DNA of 38,548 nt from an uncultured Oscillospiraceae bacterium. GTDB lineage: Bacteria > Bacillota > Clostridia > Oscillospirales > Oscillospiraceae. Made by a program: the position numbers and the translations under genes. Position 1 is the first letter of the stretch. The number at the start of each line of letters is the position of its first letter. This document shows positions 1-9,221 of the stretch, piece by piece. Where the stretch lies: the NCBI GenBank assembly GCA_934569045.1, contig CAKTJX010000025.1, forward strand, positions 1-38,548, in the 5' to 3' direction. Below the pieces are notes generated by a model that did not search any database, was not told the DNA's origin, and was given only the letters and a program-made list of their open reading frames with translations.

Positions 1-1
1 T

Positions 2-58
2 TGTACTGGATTTTTCTATGAGTTGCTACTTTTTTATTTACTGTTGCACTTGATATGA
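2..58 (+). mobile_element. 3' end of an IS30-like transposase gene (partial)
   Basis: The first 57 bases read, in frame and up to a TGA, as the last 18 residues of a protein ending YELLLFYLLLHLI. This resembles the transposase fragment at the other end of the window, which ends YEVFFDTVLHLT. Such ...LHLI/LHLT tails are familiar to me from IS30-family transposases. The gene enters from outside the window, so the assignment rests on a short tail only. It lies about 10 bases from a palindromic repeat fragment. Confidence 0.4.
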
Positions 59-67
59 TAACACAAG

Positions 68-115
68 AAGGGGAAGGCTGAGGCCTCCCTCCGGGGGTAT
101 ACGTTCAACCGGGCT
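68..115. repeat. Fragment of the GTATACGTTCAACC palindromic repeat family
   Basis: This stretch, with AAGGGGAAGGCTGAGG at the left and GGGGGTATACGTTCAACC at the right, is one arm of the element seen complete at 22922-23241 and as fragments near 19012 and 38440. It sits directly between the IS30-like fragment and cbiF. No convincing promoter lies between it and cbiF, so the cobalamin operon may have been cut off from its original upstream region. Confidence 0.7.
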
Positions 116-168
116 GTCCGACAAACACAAGTTTACATACGACAAACATATACACAGGAGGTAACAAT

Positions 169-933
169 ATGGTACACTTTGTCGGCGCCGGGTGCGGCGC
201 GGCGGATTTGATTACGGTGCGGGGGGCGCGGCTCCTGTCCGAAGCGGACGTGGTGATCTATGCCGGGTCCCTGGTGAATCCGGAGCTGCTGAACAACTGT
301 AAGGAAGGCTGCGAGATTCACAACAGCGCCAAGATGACCCTGGAGGAGACCACCGCCGTCATTGTCCAGGCGGAGGCCCAGGGCAAAACAACTGTGCGGC
401 TGCACACCGGCGACAGCAGCATTTACGGCGCGGTGCGGGAGCAGTTCGATGAGCTGATTCCCCGTGGGATTGAATACGATGTAACCCCCGGCGTCAGCGC
501 CTTCTGCGGGGCTGCGGCCTCTCTGAAGCAGGAATTCACCCTGCCGGAGGTGAGCCAGACCGTGATCATTACCCGGCAGTCCGGCCGGACCAAGGTGCCG
601 GAGAAGGAGAGCATCCGCTCTCTGGCGGCCCACCGGGCCACCATGTGCCTGTACCTCAGCACCCGGCTGACGGAGGAGCTGCAGCAGGAGCTCATGGAGG
701 GGGGCTATCCCGGCTCTACCCCCGTGGCGGTGGTGTTCAAGGCCAGCTGGCCCGATGAGCGCATCTACCACTGCACCGTGGACACCCTGCACAAGACCGT
801 GACGGAGAACAACCTGACCCGCACCAGCCTGATCATCGTGGGCGACTGCATGGGAGAGAACTACGCTAAGTCCTTCCTCTATGACCCCAGCTATGAGCGC
901 CCCTTCCACGAGGCGGCGAAAAAATGCGACTGA
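169..933 (+). CDS. cbiF: Cobalt-precorrin-4 C11-methyltransferase
   Basis: 254-residue SAM-dependent methyltransferase of the CbiF/CobM family, which methylates C11 of the corrin precursor in the cytoplasm. The N-terminal GAGCGAADLIT and YAGSLVNPELL motifs and the internal GDSSIYGAVREQ motif are typical of the tetrapyrrole methylase fold, and the length is normal. The ATG is preceded by AGGAGG at a good distance. It is the first gene of the run and overlaps cbiG by 10 bp, so the two are probably translationally coupled. The presence of CbiG next door places it in the anaerobic pathway. Upstream cobalamin genes are not in the window. Confidence 0.95.
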   Translation: MVHFVGAGCGAADLITVRGARLLSEADVVIYAGSLVNPELLNNCKEGCEIHNSAKMTLEETTAVIVQAEAQGKTTVRLHTGDSSIYGAVREQFDELIPRGIEYDVTPGVSAFCGAAASLKQEFTLPEVSQTVIITRQSGRTKVPEKESIRSLAAHRATMCLYLSTRLTEELQQELMEGGYPGSTPVAVVFKASWPDERIYHCTVDTLHKTVTENNLTRTSLIIVGDCMGENYAKSFLYDPSYERPFHEAAKKCD

Positions 934-1940
934 GCATCCTGGCCTTCACCCGCCGGGGCTGCGTCCTGGCAAGAAGGGTAAAGATTACCCTGGGGGCGGC
1001 GGAAACCCGGATGATGACTATGGAAAAGTTTGGCGAGCCGGACTTTGAAACCTACCATCCCCCGCTGACAGAGGCGGTGGGCCAGCTTTTCGCCTGGTGT
1101 GATCAGATGGTTTTTATCGGCAGCACCGGCATGGCCGTCCGGGGTATTGCCCCCTGGGTGAAGGATAAGAAGCAGGACCCCGGCGTGCTGGTGATTGACG
1201 AGGGGGGAACCTTCGTCATCCCGCTGCTCTCCGGCCACATCGGCGGGGCCAACGCCCTGGCCCGGGTTTTGGCGGCTGCCCTGGGAGCCCAGAGCGTCGT
1301 CACCACGGCCACGGACGTGGAGGGAAAGTTCTCTGTGGATACCTGGGCGGCGGAGCGGGGGCTGCACATCGGCAGCATGGCTTTGGCCAAGGCGGTGTCC
1401 GCCGCCATTTTAGAGGGCCCCGTGCCTATCCGGTGTGAAAAACAGATGCCGGGCAACCTGCCCGCCGGACTGGTGCCGGGGGATACCGGGGCGCTGGGTA
1501 TCTATGTGGGGGTCCACAGGGCAGCGCCCTTCACCAAAACTCTGTGTCTGACGCCGAAGGTGCTGCTGCTGGGTCTGGGCTGCCGCCGGGGAACGCCCAG
1601 GCAGGCCATTGCCCAGGCGGTGGAGCGGGTTCTGGAGGAAAACAACCTGAACCCCGCGGCCCTCTGCGCCGCCGCTTCCATTGATTTAAAAGCGGACGAG
1701 CAGGGACTGCTGGACTGCTGCCGGGAGCTGAATATTCCCGTTCAGTTCTTCTCTGCCGAGGAGCTCCGGGCGGTGCCCGGGGAATTCACCCCCTCTCCAT
1801 TTGTCACCTCCGTAACCGGGGTGGACAATGTGTGCGAGCGGGCGGCGGTGAAGCTGGGCGGAACACGGATTGTGAAGAAAACGGCCTGCCAGGGCGTGAC
1901 CGTGGCGGTGGCCGAGAAAGATTGGGAGGTATCCTTTTGA
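924..1940 (+). CDS. cbiG: Cobalt-precorrin-5A hydrolase
   Basis: 338-residue CbiG, the enzyme that opens the delta-lactone and releases the C20 fragment as acetaldehyde in the anaerobic route. The N-terminal domain has LISGHIGGANALA-like motifs (here LLSGHIGGANALARVL, about residue 100). The C-terminal domain begins around residue 205 (KVLLLGLGCRRGTP) and contains the conserved FFSAEEL and SVTGVDNVCERAA stretches. It starts inside the end of cbiF and its stop overlaps the TTG start of cbiH by 3 bp. It marks this as the oxygen-independent pathway, since CbiG is absent from the aerobic one. Confidence 0.94.
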   Translation: MRLSILAFTRRGCVLARRVKITLGAAETRMMTMEKFGEPDFETYHPPLTEAVGQLFAWCDQMVFIGSTGMAVRGIAPWVKDKKQDPGVLVIDEGGTFVIPLLSGHIGGANALARVLAAALGAQSVVTTATDVEGKFSVDTWAAERGLHIGSMALAKAVSAAILEGPVPIRCEKQMPGNLPAGLVPGDTGALGIYVGVHRAAPFTKTLCLTPKVLLLGLGCRRGTPRQAIAQAVERVLEENNLNPAALCAAASIDLKADEQGLLDCCRELNIPVQFFSAEELRAVPGEFTPSPFVTSVTGVDNVCERAAVKLGGTRIVKKTACQGVTVAVAEKDWEVSF

Positions 1941-2665
1941 AGCTGTATATTGTGGGCATTGGCCCCGGAAATTATGAGAATATGACCATTCGGGCCGACC
2001 GGGCCTTGCAGGAGTGCCAGGTGATCGTGGGCTATCCCGTGTATGTGGATCTGGTGAAGGACCGGTATCCCAATAAGGAATATCTGTCCACCCCCATGAC
2101 CCAGGAGGCTGACCGGTGCCGCATGGCCATTGAAGAGGCCCAGAAGGGCAAGACCGTTGCCATGGTCTGCTCCGGCGACAGCGGCATTTACGGCATGGCG
2201 GCCCTCATCTATGAGCTGCTGGGGGAGGATACTTCCATCGATACGGAGGTCATCCCCGGCCTCACCGCCGCCTGCTCCGGCGGCGCGGTGCTTGGGGCCC
2301 CGCTGACCCATGATTTCGCGGTGATCAGCCTGTCGGACCGGCTGACCCCCTGGGAGAAGATCGCGGCCCGGCTGGAGCACGCCGCCCAGGCGGACCTGAG
2401 CATTGTTCTCTACAACCCCAAGAGCCACGGACGGCCTGATCATCTGGCCCGGGCCTGCGACATTCTGCTCAAGACCATGCCGGAGGACCGGCCCTGCGGC
2501 GTGGTGCGCAATATTGGAAGAGACGGCCAGAGCAAGACCATCCTGACGCTGAAGGAGCTTCGGGATTTTGACGCGGATATGTTCTGCACCGTGTTCATCG
2601 GCAACCGGATGACCAAGGTGCTTGCCGGAAACCTGGTGACCCCCAGAGGATACCGGGATGTATAA
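1937..2665 (+). CDS. cbiH: Cobalt-factor III C17-methyltransferase
   Basis: 242-residue CbiH/CobJ methyltransferase that contracts the ring and methylates C17. A TTG start at 1937 is chosen because the protein then begins MKLYIVGIGPGN, the usual N-terminus, and GGGAGGT lies 6 bases upstream; the open frame extends further 5' but only as a shadow of cbiG. The tetrapyrrole-methylase signatures GIGPGN, GYPVYVDLV, CSGDSGIYGMA and VIPGLTAACSGGAVLGAPL are all present. It overlaps both neighbours (cbiG by 4 bp, the fusion gene by 8 bp), which suggests tight coupling. Confidence 0.95.
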   Translation: MKLYIVGIGPGNYENMTIRADRALQECQVIVGYPVYVDLVKDRYPNKEYLSTPMTQEADRCRMAIEEAQKGKTVAMVCSGDSGIYGMAALIYELLGEDTSIDTEVIPGLTAACSGGAVLGAPLTHDFAVISLSDRLTPWEKIAARLEHAAQADLSIVLYNPKSHGRPDHLARACDILLKTMPEDRPCGVVRNIGRDGQSKTILTLKELRDFDADMFCTVFIGNRMTKVLAGNLVTPRGYRDV

Positions 2666-4619
2666 GCTCTGTGTCTTCGCCGGAACGGCGGACGGGCGGG
2701 CCCTGGTAAAATGGCTGGCAGGGCAGGCGGAGGTTCTGGCCTGCGCGGCCACGGAATACGGCGGGGAGCTCTTAGAGGAGATCCCCGGCGTGGAGGTCTC
2801 CGCCCAGCGGCTGGACGGGGCCGCCATGGAGGAACTGTTCCGCAGCCGGAAATTCGACTGCGTGGTGGATGCCACCCACCCCTACGCCCCCATTGTTACA
2901 GACAATATCCGTGCCGCCTGCGAGGCGACCCAGACCCCCTATCTGCGGCTGCTGCGGGACGGCGGCGTGCCGGAGAACTGCCTCTGGGCGGACTCCACGG
3001 CGGAGGCTGTGGCGCTGCTGGAAAAGCTCCCCGGAAAGATTTTCCTGACCACCGGCAGCAAGGAGCTGAAGGCCTACGCCGCCCTGACGGACTATGAAAC
3101 CCGGGTTTACGCCCGGGTCCTGCCGGTGGAGAGCAGCATTGCCGCCTGCCGGGAGACGGGGCTGCCCGCGGCCCATATCTACGCCATGCAGGGCCCCTTT
3201 CCGGAGGACCTGAACATTGCCATGCTCCGGGCCTGCGGCGCGTCCATTCTGGTGACCAAGCAGACCGGAGCCCGGGGCGGCTTCTGGGAAAAGGTAGAGG
3301 CGGCGAAAAAGGCCGGGGTGACCCTGCTGGTCATCGGCCGGCCGGAGAGCGCACCGGGGCTTTCCTTCGGGGAGGTGGTCCGGGAGCTGCGGCAGCGGTT
3401 CGCCTTCCGGGTTCAGCCGGAGATTGCCGTTGTGGGCATCGGCCCCGGAGATCGGAACCATCAGACTCTGGCGGCCATGGAGGCCATCGCCCAGGCGGAC
3501 TGCCTGATCGGCGCGGCCCGGATGCTGGAGGCGGTGGCCGCGCCGGGACAGCTGAAGGTGGAGGCCATTGCCCCGGAGACCATCCGGGATGCCATTTTCA
3601 ATCACCCGGAGTGCGGTAAATTCGCCGTGGTCATGGCGGGGGACGTGGGCTTCTACAGCGGCGCGAAAAAGCTGCTGCCCCTGCTTTCCGGGCAAAAAGT
3701 CACGCTGGAGCCGGGGCTTTCCAGCCTGGTGATGCTCTGCGCCCGGCTGGGTGTCTCCTATGAGGATGTGTACTGCATGAGCCTCCATGGCCGGGAGGGG
3801 GACATTGCGGGAGCCGTTCGCCGGAATCCCAAGGTGTTTGCCCTGGTGGGCGGTGCGGACGGGATGCAGAAGCTCTGCCGCAGTCTGGCGGATGCCGGGC
3901 TGGGGGCGGTGCAGGTTGCCGTGGGCGAACAGCTGGGCTACCCCCAGGAGATGATTACCCAGGGCACGGCCCAGGAGCTGGCTCAGCGCACATTTGATAA
4001 ACTAAGCGTTGCCCTGATCACCGGCGGCGGCTTCGGTGTGGTGACCCAGGGCCTGCCGGACAGCACCTTCCACCGGGGCAGCCATGCCGATGGCACGGTG
4101 GTGCCCATGACAAAAAGTGAAGTGCGGGCCGTGGCCCTTTCCAAGCTGGGGCTGACCCGGCAGTCCGTCTGCTGGGACATTGGCGCGGGCACCGGCAGCG
4201 TATCCATTGAGATGGCCATGCAGGCGGACCTGGGCCACACCTACGCGGTGGAGAAGAAGCCGGAGGCTCTGGCCCTGCTGCGGGAGAACGCGGCAAACCT
4301 CCATGTCACCAATCTGACGGCGGTAGAGGCCCTGGCCCCCCAGGGCTGCGAAAGTCTGCCCGCCCCCACCCACGTCTTCATCGGCGGCAGCTCCGGCAAT
4401 ATGGAGGCCATCCTGAACGCGGCCTGGGACAAAAACCCCGCCGCCCGCATCGTGGCCGCCGCCGTGGCCCTGGAAACCGTGGCGGAGCTGGCAAGGCTCA
4501 GCAAGCGATACCCTGCCGAGGTGCTCACCCTCACCGCCGCCCAGGGCCATAAGGTGGGCCCCTACACCATGATGCAGGGGCAGAATCCGATTTATTTGTT
4601 TACCTTTATCGGAAGATAG
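2658..4619 (+). CDS. cbiJ-cbiET: Triple fusion: precorrin-6A reductase, C5- and C15-methyltransferase/decarboxylase
   Basis: 653-residue protein joining three pathway enzymes. Residues about 1-250 are CbiJ/CobK (MYKLCVFAGTADGR, VVDATHPYAPIVTDNI, FLTTGSKEL, ILVTKQTGARGGFWEK), the NAD(P)H-dependent macrocycle reductase. Residues about 255-460 are CbiE (IAVVGIGPGD, VVMAGDVGFYSGAKKL), the C5-methyltransferase. Residues about 485-653 are CbiT (MTKSEVRAVALSKL, WDIGAGTGSVSIE, FIGGSSGNM), the C15-methyltransferase/decarboxylase. CbiE-CbiT fusions (CobL) are well known; adding CbiJ in front is less usual. The start overlaps cbiH by 8 bp. All three signature sets look intact, so I infer three active domains that may channel intermediates. 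Confidence 0.93.
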   Translation: MYKLCVFAGTADGRALVKWLAGQAEVLACAATEYGGELLEEIPGVEVSAQRLDGAAMEELFRSRKFDCVVDATHPYAPIVTDNIRAACEATQTPYLRLLRDGGVPENCLWADSTAEAVALLEKLPGKIFLTTGSKELKAYAALTDYETRVYARVLPVESSIAACRETGLPAAHIYAMQGPFPEDLNIAMLRACGASILVTKQTGARGGFWEKVEAAKKAGVTLLVIGRPESAPGLSFGEVVRELRQRFAFRVQPEIAVVGIGPGDRNHQTLAAMEAIAQADCLIGAARMLEAVAAPGQLKVEAIAPETIRDAIFNHPECGKFAVVMAGDVGFYSGAKKLLPLLSGQKVTLEPGLSSLVMLCARLGVSYEDVYCMSLHGREGDIAGAVRRNPKVFALVGGADGMQKLCRSLADAGLGAVQVAVGEQLGYPQEMITQGTAQELAQRTFDKLSVALITGGGFGVVTQGLPDSTFHRGSHADGTVVPMTKSEVRAVALSKLGLTRQSVCWDIGAGTGSVSIEMAMQADLGHTYAVEKKPEALALLRENAANLHVTNLTAVEALAPQGCESLPAPTHVFIGGSSGNMEAILNAAWDKNPAARIVAAAVALETVAELARLSKRYPAEVLTLTAAQGHKVGPYTMMQGQNPIYLFTFIGR

Positions 4620-4686
4620 ATTGAATGCTTGGGGCATGACAGAGGACGAATTGACAATTGACAATGTGAATCAAGAGTTGACGGCC

Positions 4687-4797
4687 CGTAGGGGCGGCTA
4701 CCAGCCGCCCGGAAGGTATCGAAAGTGAACTGTGAAGACCAAACACGAAACCCCGTCGTCTCCGGGCGGCTGGTAGCCGCCCCTACGAGACTCAGAA
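4687..4797. repeat. GTAGGGGCGGCT inverted-repeat element, copy 1
   Basis: This 111-bp element has near-perfect terminal inverted repeats: GTAGGGGCGGCTACCAGCCG at the left and its complement at the right. The inside is about 45 bp and contains GGTATCGAAAG. A second copy with the same arms lies at 37150-37257. It occupies most of the 289-bp gap between the fusion gene and cbiB; the rest holds short TTGACAATTGACAA repeats near 4650 and no gene. In RNA it would form a strong hairpin splitting the cobalamin run. It has no coding capacity and looks like a MITE. Confidence 0.85.
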
Positions 4798-4908
4798 GTT
4801 TTGAAGTTTCCGGAATTTCCGTGGAACCATGAACATTTTAACTATTGATTCGCATTGACAATTATTTGTTGACTGCAAGCTCCGGCGAAAGAAACGAAGG
4901 AACCAACC

Positions 4909-5877
4909 ATGCAACACGAAATTTTTCTCTCCCTGATCATTGGCTTTCTCCTGGACTGCCTGCTGGGGGACCCCCATTCCATGCCTCATCCGGTGGTGGC
5001 CATCGGGAAGCTGATTTCCGCCCTGGAAAAGGGGCTGCGGGCCCTGCTGCCCAAGACCAGGGCCGGGGAGATGACCGCCGGGGGCATCCTCTGGGTGCTC
5101 ACCGTGGCGGTGAGCTTCCTGGTGCCATTGGGGCTTCTCAAGCTGGCGGGGCTGGTGCATCCCTGGCTGCGGCTGGCGGTGAGCAGCATCCTGTGCTGGC
5201 AGGTTCTGGCGGCAAAGAGCCTGAAAACCGAGAGCATGAAGGTCTATACCGCTCTGAAAACCGGCACCATCCAGGATGCCCGTTACGCCGTATCCATGAT
5301 TGTGGGCCGGGATACCCAGGAATTGGATGCTCCGGCGGTGACCCGGGCGGCGGTGGAAACCGTGGCGGAGAACTGCTCGGACGGGGTCATTGCCCCCATG
5401 CTCTATTTTGCCCTGGGCGGGGCCCCGCTGGCCATGGCCTACAAGGCCGTGAACACCATGGACTCCATGCTGGGCTACGTGGAGATGCCCTATAAGAATA
5501 TCGGCTGCATCCCCGCCAAGCTGGACGATGTGTTCAATTACATCCCCGCCCGCATCAGCGCCCTTGCCATGCTGCTGGCAGGATGGATTCTGAAGCTCAA
5601 TCTCCAAAACGGCTGGAAAATCTTCAAACGGGACCGCTACAACCACGCCAGCCCCAACTCCGCCCAGACGGAGTCGGTCTGCGCGGGGCTCTTAGGCCTG
5701 CGCCTGGCGGGCGATGCCTATTACCACGGCGTGCTCCACAAAAAGAAATACATAGGCGACCCCCTGCGGGAGATCACCCCGGAGGATATCCCGCTGAGCT
5801 GCAAGCTCATGTACGGCACCACGGCGGTGATGCTGGCGGTGTGCTTGCTGTGCCGACTGGTTTGGCTGCTGGTATGA
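4909..5877 (+). CDS. cbiB: Adenosylcobinamide-phosphate synthase
   Basis: 322-residue integral membrane protein of the CbiB family, which attaches aminopropanol phosphate to adenosylcobyric acid. Typical stretches are LIIGFLLDCLLGDPHSMPHPVVAIG near the N-terminus (GDP-HP motif), AVETVAENCSDGVIAPM and NTMDSMLGY in the middle, and FKRDRYNHASPNSAQTES towards the C-terminus. About four to five hydrophobic segments are visible. AAGGA lies 7-8 bases before the ATG. It follows the repeat-filled gap, so it may have its own promoter, but I see no clear one. cobD, which makes its aminopropanol-phosphate substrate, is next. Confidence 0.95.
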   Translation: MQHEIFLSLIIGFLLDCLLGDPHSMPHPVVAIGKLISALEKGLRALLPKTRAGEMTAGGILWVLTVAVSFLVPLGLLKLAGLVHPWLRLAVSSILCWQVLAAKSLKTESMKVYTALKTGTIQDARYAVSMIVGRDTQELDAPAVTRAAVETVAENCSDGVIAPMLYFALGGAPLAMAYKAVNTMDSMLGYVEMPYKNIGCIPAKLDDVFNYIPARISALAMLLAGWILKLNLQNGWKIFKRDRYNHASPNSAQTESVCAGLLGLRLAGDAYYHGVLHKKKYIGDPLREITPEDIPLSCKLMYGTTAVMLAVCLLCRLVWLLV

Positions 5878-5948
5878 TCCGGGCTGGAGGGAGATACGAA
5901 TTGTCAATTCGTTCCCCTTTACAACTTTAGAAATTCGAGGAAACCCAA

Positions 5949-7031
5949 ATGCTTTACGAAACCCCCAACCCCCACGGCGGGGACCTTTATTCCAGGGAAA
6001 TCCGGCTGGATTTTTCCGCCAATATCAACCCCTACGGCACCCCCCAGGCGGTGAAGGACGCGGTGGCGGGCAGCGTAGAGGCGCTGCGGTGCTATCCGGA
6101 CCCCTATTGCCGGGGACTGGTGAAGGCCATTGCGGCGTTTGAGCAGGTGGACCCCAGACGAGTCCTCTGCGGCAACGGGGCGGCGGAGCTGATCTTCTCC
6201 TGCTGCATGGCCCTGCGGCCCCGGAAGGCCCTGGTGCTGTCTCCCTGCTTCAGCGAGTATGAGACGGCGTTACAGGTCTTCGGCACGGAGGTAGACCATT
6301 ACCTGCTGCGGCAGGAGGCGAACTTCGCCCTGACGGAGGAATTCCTGGACGACCTGGAGCGCTTTGACGGGGAACTGCTGATGCTCTGCAACCCCAACAA
6401 CCCCACGGGCCAGGTGACGGAGCGTCCGCTGATGGAAAAGATTCTGGAGGTATGCCGCCGGAAGGGCATCTTCCTCTTTATCGATGAGTGCTTTTTGGAT
6501 TTGACCCAGGGCGGGGAAGGGGTCAGCATGAAGCCCTTCCTGGAGAGGACGGAGAATCTGCTGCTGCTAAAAGCCTTTACCAAAAGCTACGGCATGGCGG
6601 GCCTCCGCCTGGGCTACTGCCTGACGGGAAATGAACGGCTACTGAAAACCATGGGCCGCCAGGTGCAGCCCTGGAATGTGTCCATTCCCGCCCAGGCGGC
6701 GGGTATCGCGGCGCTGGGGGCGGGGGAATTCCTGCAAAAGGCCAACGACACCATCCACACCCAGCGCCCCATTCTCTCGGCGGCCCTGGAACGGCTGGGC
6801 TTTACGGTCATCCCATCCCGGACGAACTACATCCTCTTCCACGCGGACCGGGAGCTCCGTGCCCCCCTGCTGGAGCAGGGCATCCAGATCCGCAGCTGTG
6901 CCAACTATATTGGTCTCGGTGAGGGCTGGTATCGGGTGGCGGTGAAGCTGCCGGAGGAGAATGAGCAGCTGATAGAAGCGTTGGAGCGCGTAATAGAAGG
7001 AGGAAACACGCTATGGCAAAGAACATTATGA
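5949..7031 (+). CDS. cobD: L-threonine-O-3-phosphate decarboxylase (CobD/CobC type)
   Basis: 360-residue PLP-dependent class I/II aminotransferase-fold protein. In cobalamin loci this family decarboxylates threonine phosphate to aminopropanol phosphate for CbiB. It opens with [22 protein letters not shown], a hallmark of this subfamily. It has CNPNNPTG, the FIDECFLDL segment with the PLP-contacting Asp, and the PLP lysine in [16 protein letters not shown]. The start follows GAGGA. The 71-bp gap to cbiB holds a small ACGAATTGTCAATTCGT palindrome at about 5896-5912. It overlaps cbiP by 19 bp. Histidinol-phosphate aminotransferase is the main alternative, but position and N-terminus favour CobD. 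Confidence 0.9.
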   Translation: MLYETPNPHGGDLYSREIRLDFSANINPYGTPQAVKDAVAGSVEALRCYPDPYCRGLVKAIAAFEQVDPRRVLCGNGAAELIFSCCMALRPRKALVLSPCFSEYETALQVFGTEVDHYLLRQEANFALTEEFLDDLERFDGELLMLCNPNNPTGQVTERPLMEKILEVCRRKGIFLFIDECFLDLTQGGEGVSMKPFLERTENLLLLKAFTKSYGMAGLRLGYCLTGNERLLKTMGRQVQPWNVSIPAQAAGIAALGAGEFLQKANDTIHTQRPILSAALERLGFTVIPSRTNYILFHADRELRAPLLEQGIQIRSCANYIGLGEGWYRVAVKLPEENEQLIEALERVIEGGNTLWQRTL

Positions 7032-8479
7032 TCCAGGGCACCATGTCCAACGCGGGCAAAAGTCTGTTGGCGGCGGGGCTGTGCCGGATATTCAAGCAGG
7101 ACGGCTATCGGGTAGCACCCTTTAAGAGTCAGAATATGGCCCTGAATTCCTTTATCACCGCCGCCGGGGGGGAGATGGGCCGGGCCCAGGTGGTGCAGGC
7201 GGAGGCGGCGGGGATCGCGCCGGATGTGCGGATGAACCCCATTCTTCTAAAGCCCACCACCGATGTGGGCAGCCAGGTTATCGTCAACGGCGTGGCCATG
7301 GGCAATATGCGAGCCATGGAATACTACCGGCGCAAGCGGGAGTTTGTGCCCCAGGTGCTGGAGGCTTATCACTCCCTGGCGGCGGAGAACGATATCATCG
7401 TCATCGAGGGCGCGGGCAGCCCCGCGGAGATCAACCTGAAGGAGCAGGACATTGTGAATATGGGCCTGGCGGAGCTGGTGGACGCGCCGGTGCTGCTGGT
7501 GGGGGACATTGACCGGGGCGGTGTGTTCGCCCAGCTCTACGGAACCATCGCCCTGCTGGAGGAGTCGGAGCGCCGCCGGGTGAAGGGCACCATCGTCAAC
7601 AAATTCCGGGGAGACCGGGCCATTTTGCAGCCGGGCATCGACATTCTGGAAAAAATCTGCGGTGTTCCCGTAGCGGGTGTCATCCCCTATACCCATGTGG
7701 ACATTGACGATGAGGACAGCCTCTCCACCCGCTTTACCCGGGAGACCACCCGCAAGGCCATCGACATTGCGGTGATCCGGCTGCCCCGGATCTCCAACTT
7801 CACGGATGTGAGCCCTCTGGAGCGGTTCCCAAATGTGTCTGTGCGCTATATCGAGCGGCCGGACCAGCTGATGGAGCCGGACATGATCCTGATTCCCGGA
7901 ACCAAGAGCACCATCGCGGACCTCTTGTGGCTGCGGCAGAGCGGCCTGGAGGCGGCCATTCTCCACTGTCACGACCGGGGCAGCGTGATTTTCGGCATCT
8001 GCGGGGGCTTCCAGATGCTGGGCACCACCGTTTCTGACCCGGACCAGGTGGAGGCGGCGGGCATCACCAAGGTAAACGGCATGGGCCTGTTGGAAATGGA
8101 TACGGTGTTCCGGGGGGACAAGGTGCAGCGGCAGACCTCCGGTGTGTTCCCGCAGGTTGCGGGCGTGCTGCACAGTCTGTCCGGCCTTGCCTACCGGGGC
8201 TATGAAATCCACATGGGCCGGGACGAGAACGGTACGCTGCCCCCGATCCTGAATGCGGGCACGGTCTACGGAAGCTATATCCACGGCATTTTTGACGAGG
8301 CGGGCATTGCCCAGGCGGTGGTAGCGGACCTGTGCCGCCGGAAGGGCCTGGACCCGGCGGAATCCGAGAGCTTCGATGCCGATGCCTACAAGCAGCAGCA
8401 GTATGACATCCTGGCGGATGCCGTGCGGAGCGGCCTCAACATGGACTTTGTGTACAAGGTCCTGGATCGGGTGGTTTGA
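7013..8479 (+). CDS. cbiP: Adenosylcobyric acid synthase (glutamine-hydrolysing)
   Basis: 488-residue CbiP/CobQ, which amidates the b, d, e and g side chains of adenosylcobyrinic acid a,c-diamide. The N-terminal dethiobiotin-synthetase-like domain begins [17 protein letters not shown] with a P-loop. [16 protein letters not shown] and [12 protein letters not shown] follow. The C-terminal class I glutaminase domain carries the nucleophile Cys330 in [11 protein letters not shown] and a [10 protein letters not shown] segment with the His. GAAGGAGG precedes the ATG, which lies inside the end of cobD. Length is as expected for the family. Confidence 0.96.
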   Translation: MAKNIMIQGTMSNAGKSLLAAGLCRIFKQDGYRVAPFKSQNMALNSFITAAGGEMGRAQVVQAEAAGIAPDVRMNPILLKPTTDVGSQVIVNGVAMGNMRAMEYYRRKREFVPQVLEAYHSLAAENDIIVIEGAGSPAEINLKEQDIVNMGLAELVDAPVLLVGDIDRGGVFAQLYGTIALLEESERRRVKGTIVNKFRGDRAILQPGIDILEKICGVPVAGVIPYTHVDIDDEDSLSTRFTRETTRKAIDIAVIRLPRISNFTDVSPLERFPNVSVRYIERPDQLMEPDMILIPGTKSTIADLLWLRQSGLEAAILHCHDRGSVIFGICGGFQMLGTTVSDPDQVEAAGITKVNGMGLLEMDTVFRGDKVQRQTSGVFPQVAGVLHSLSGLAYRGYEIHMGRDENGTLPPILNAGTVYGSYIHGIFDEAGIAQAVVADLCRRKGLDPAESESFDADAYKQQQYDILADAVRSGLNMDFVYKVLDRVV

Positions 8480-8480
8480 G

Positions 8481-8990
8481 ATGATTCATATTTACTGCGG
8501 CGATGGCAAGGGCAAAACCACCGCCGCCATGGGCCTGGCCCTGCGCATGGCGGGGGCAGAGAAGCAGGTTTTGATCGGCCAGTTTTTCAAGGACGGCTCC
8601 TCCGGGGAAATCAAGGTGCTGAAAACCGTCCCCGGTATCGAAACCCTCCACTGTACAACGGTTCCGGGCCGGTTTTCCCGCATGACGGAGCCCCAACGGC
8701 AGCAGGCGCGGCAGGATTACAGCCGGTATCTTCTGGAGCTGCTGGAAAAGGGGCGAAATGTGGATTTGCTGGTGCTGGACGAGGTTATCTCCGCCCTGAA
8801 TCGGGGCATTGTCCCCATGGAGCCGGTGCTGGAATATCTGAAGGCCCAGGGGGAAAGCCAGGAGATCGTCCTCACGGGCCGGGACCCCGCCCCGGAGCTC
8901 TGCACACTTGCGGACTACATAACGGAAATGCGGAAGGAAAAGCACCCCTTTGACCGGGGAATCCGGGCCCGAAAAGGGGTAGAATTTTAA
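8481..8990 (+). CDS. cobA: Cob(I)yrinic acid a,c-diamide adenosyltransferase (CobA/BtuR type)
   Basis: 169-residue ATP:corrinoid adenosyltransferase that adds the 5'-deoxyadenosyl ligand. The start at 8481 gives the family N-terminus MIHIYCGDGKGKTTAAMG (P-loop GDGKGKTT, residues 6-13), one base after the cbiP stop; the frame is open further upstream but only as a shadow. LLVLDEVISALNRG is the Walker-B-like region, and the C-terminus has VLTGRDPAPEL and ADYITEM motifs. It closes the cobalamin run. No intrinsic terminator is evident; an inverted-repeat element follows within 40 bp. Confidence 0.95.
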   Translation: MIHIYCGDGKGKTTAAMGLALRMAGAEKQVLIGQFFKDGSSGEIKVLKTVPGIETLHCTTVPGRFSRMTEPQRQQARQDYSRYLLELLEKGRNVDLLVLDEVISALNRGIVPMEPVLEYLKAQGESQEIVLTGRDPAPELCTLADYITEMRKEKHPFDRGIRARKGVEF

Positions 8991-9024
8991 TGGTTGCCAA
9001 GAAAACAAAACCGTTGTATACTAG

Positions 9025-9185
9025 GGCCTATCTAAAAACTGTCAAAACGCCCAAACAGCGGCTCTTTTTGCCCTGTGCTGCACCATTTTCCCTTGAAATA
9101 CATCCGGTATTCCTGCGGAAAAATGGCTTGCACAGGACAAAAATCCCTCGCTGTTGGGCATTCTGCCAGTTTTCAGATACGGCCA
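9025..9185. repeat. 161-bp long inverted-repeat element
   Basis: Between cobA and the TRIC gene lies an element whose two arms of about 65 bp are imperfect reverse complements. One begins GGCCTATCTAAAAACTGTC; the other ends CTGCCAGTTTTCAGATACGGCC. Further matched blocks include GCCCAAACAGCG and CGCTGTTGGGC, and GCCCTGTGCTGCACC and GGCTTGCACAGGAC. The arms leave only about 25 unpaired bases in the middle. Short frames cross it but have no start context or similarity. It resembles a MITE or a structured RNA. It ends about 37 bp before the TRIC start. Confidence 0.8.
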
Positions 9186-9221
9186 TTCCGGCAATTTTTG
9201 AAGGCAAAGGAATTCGGAAGC

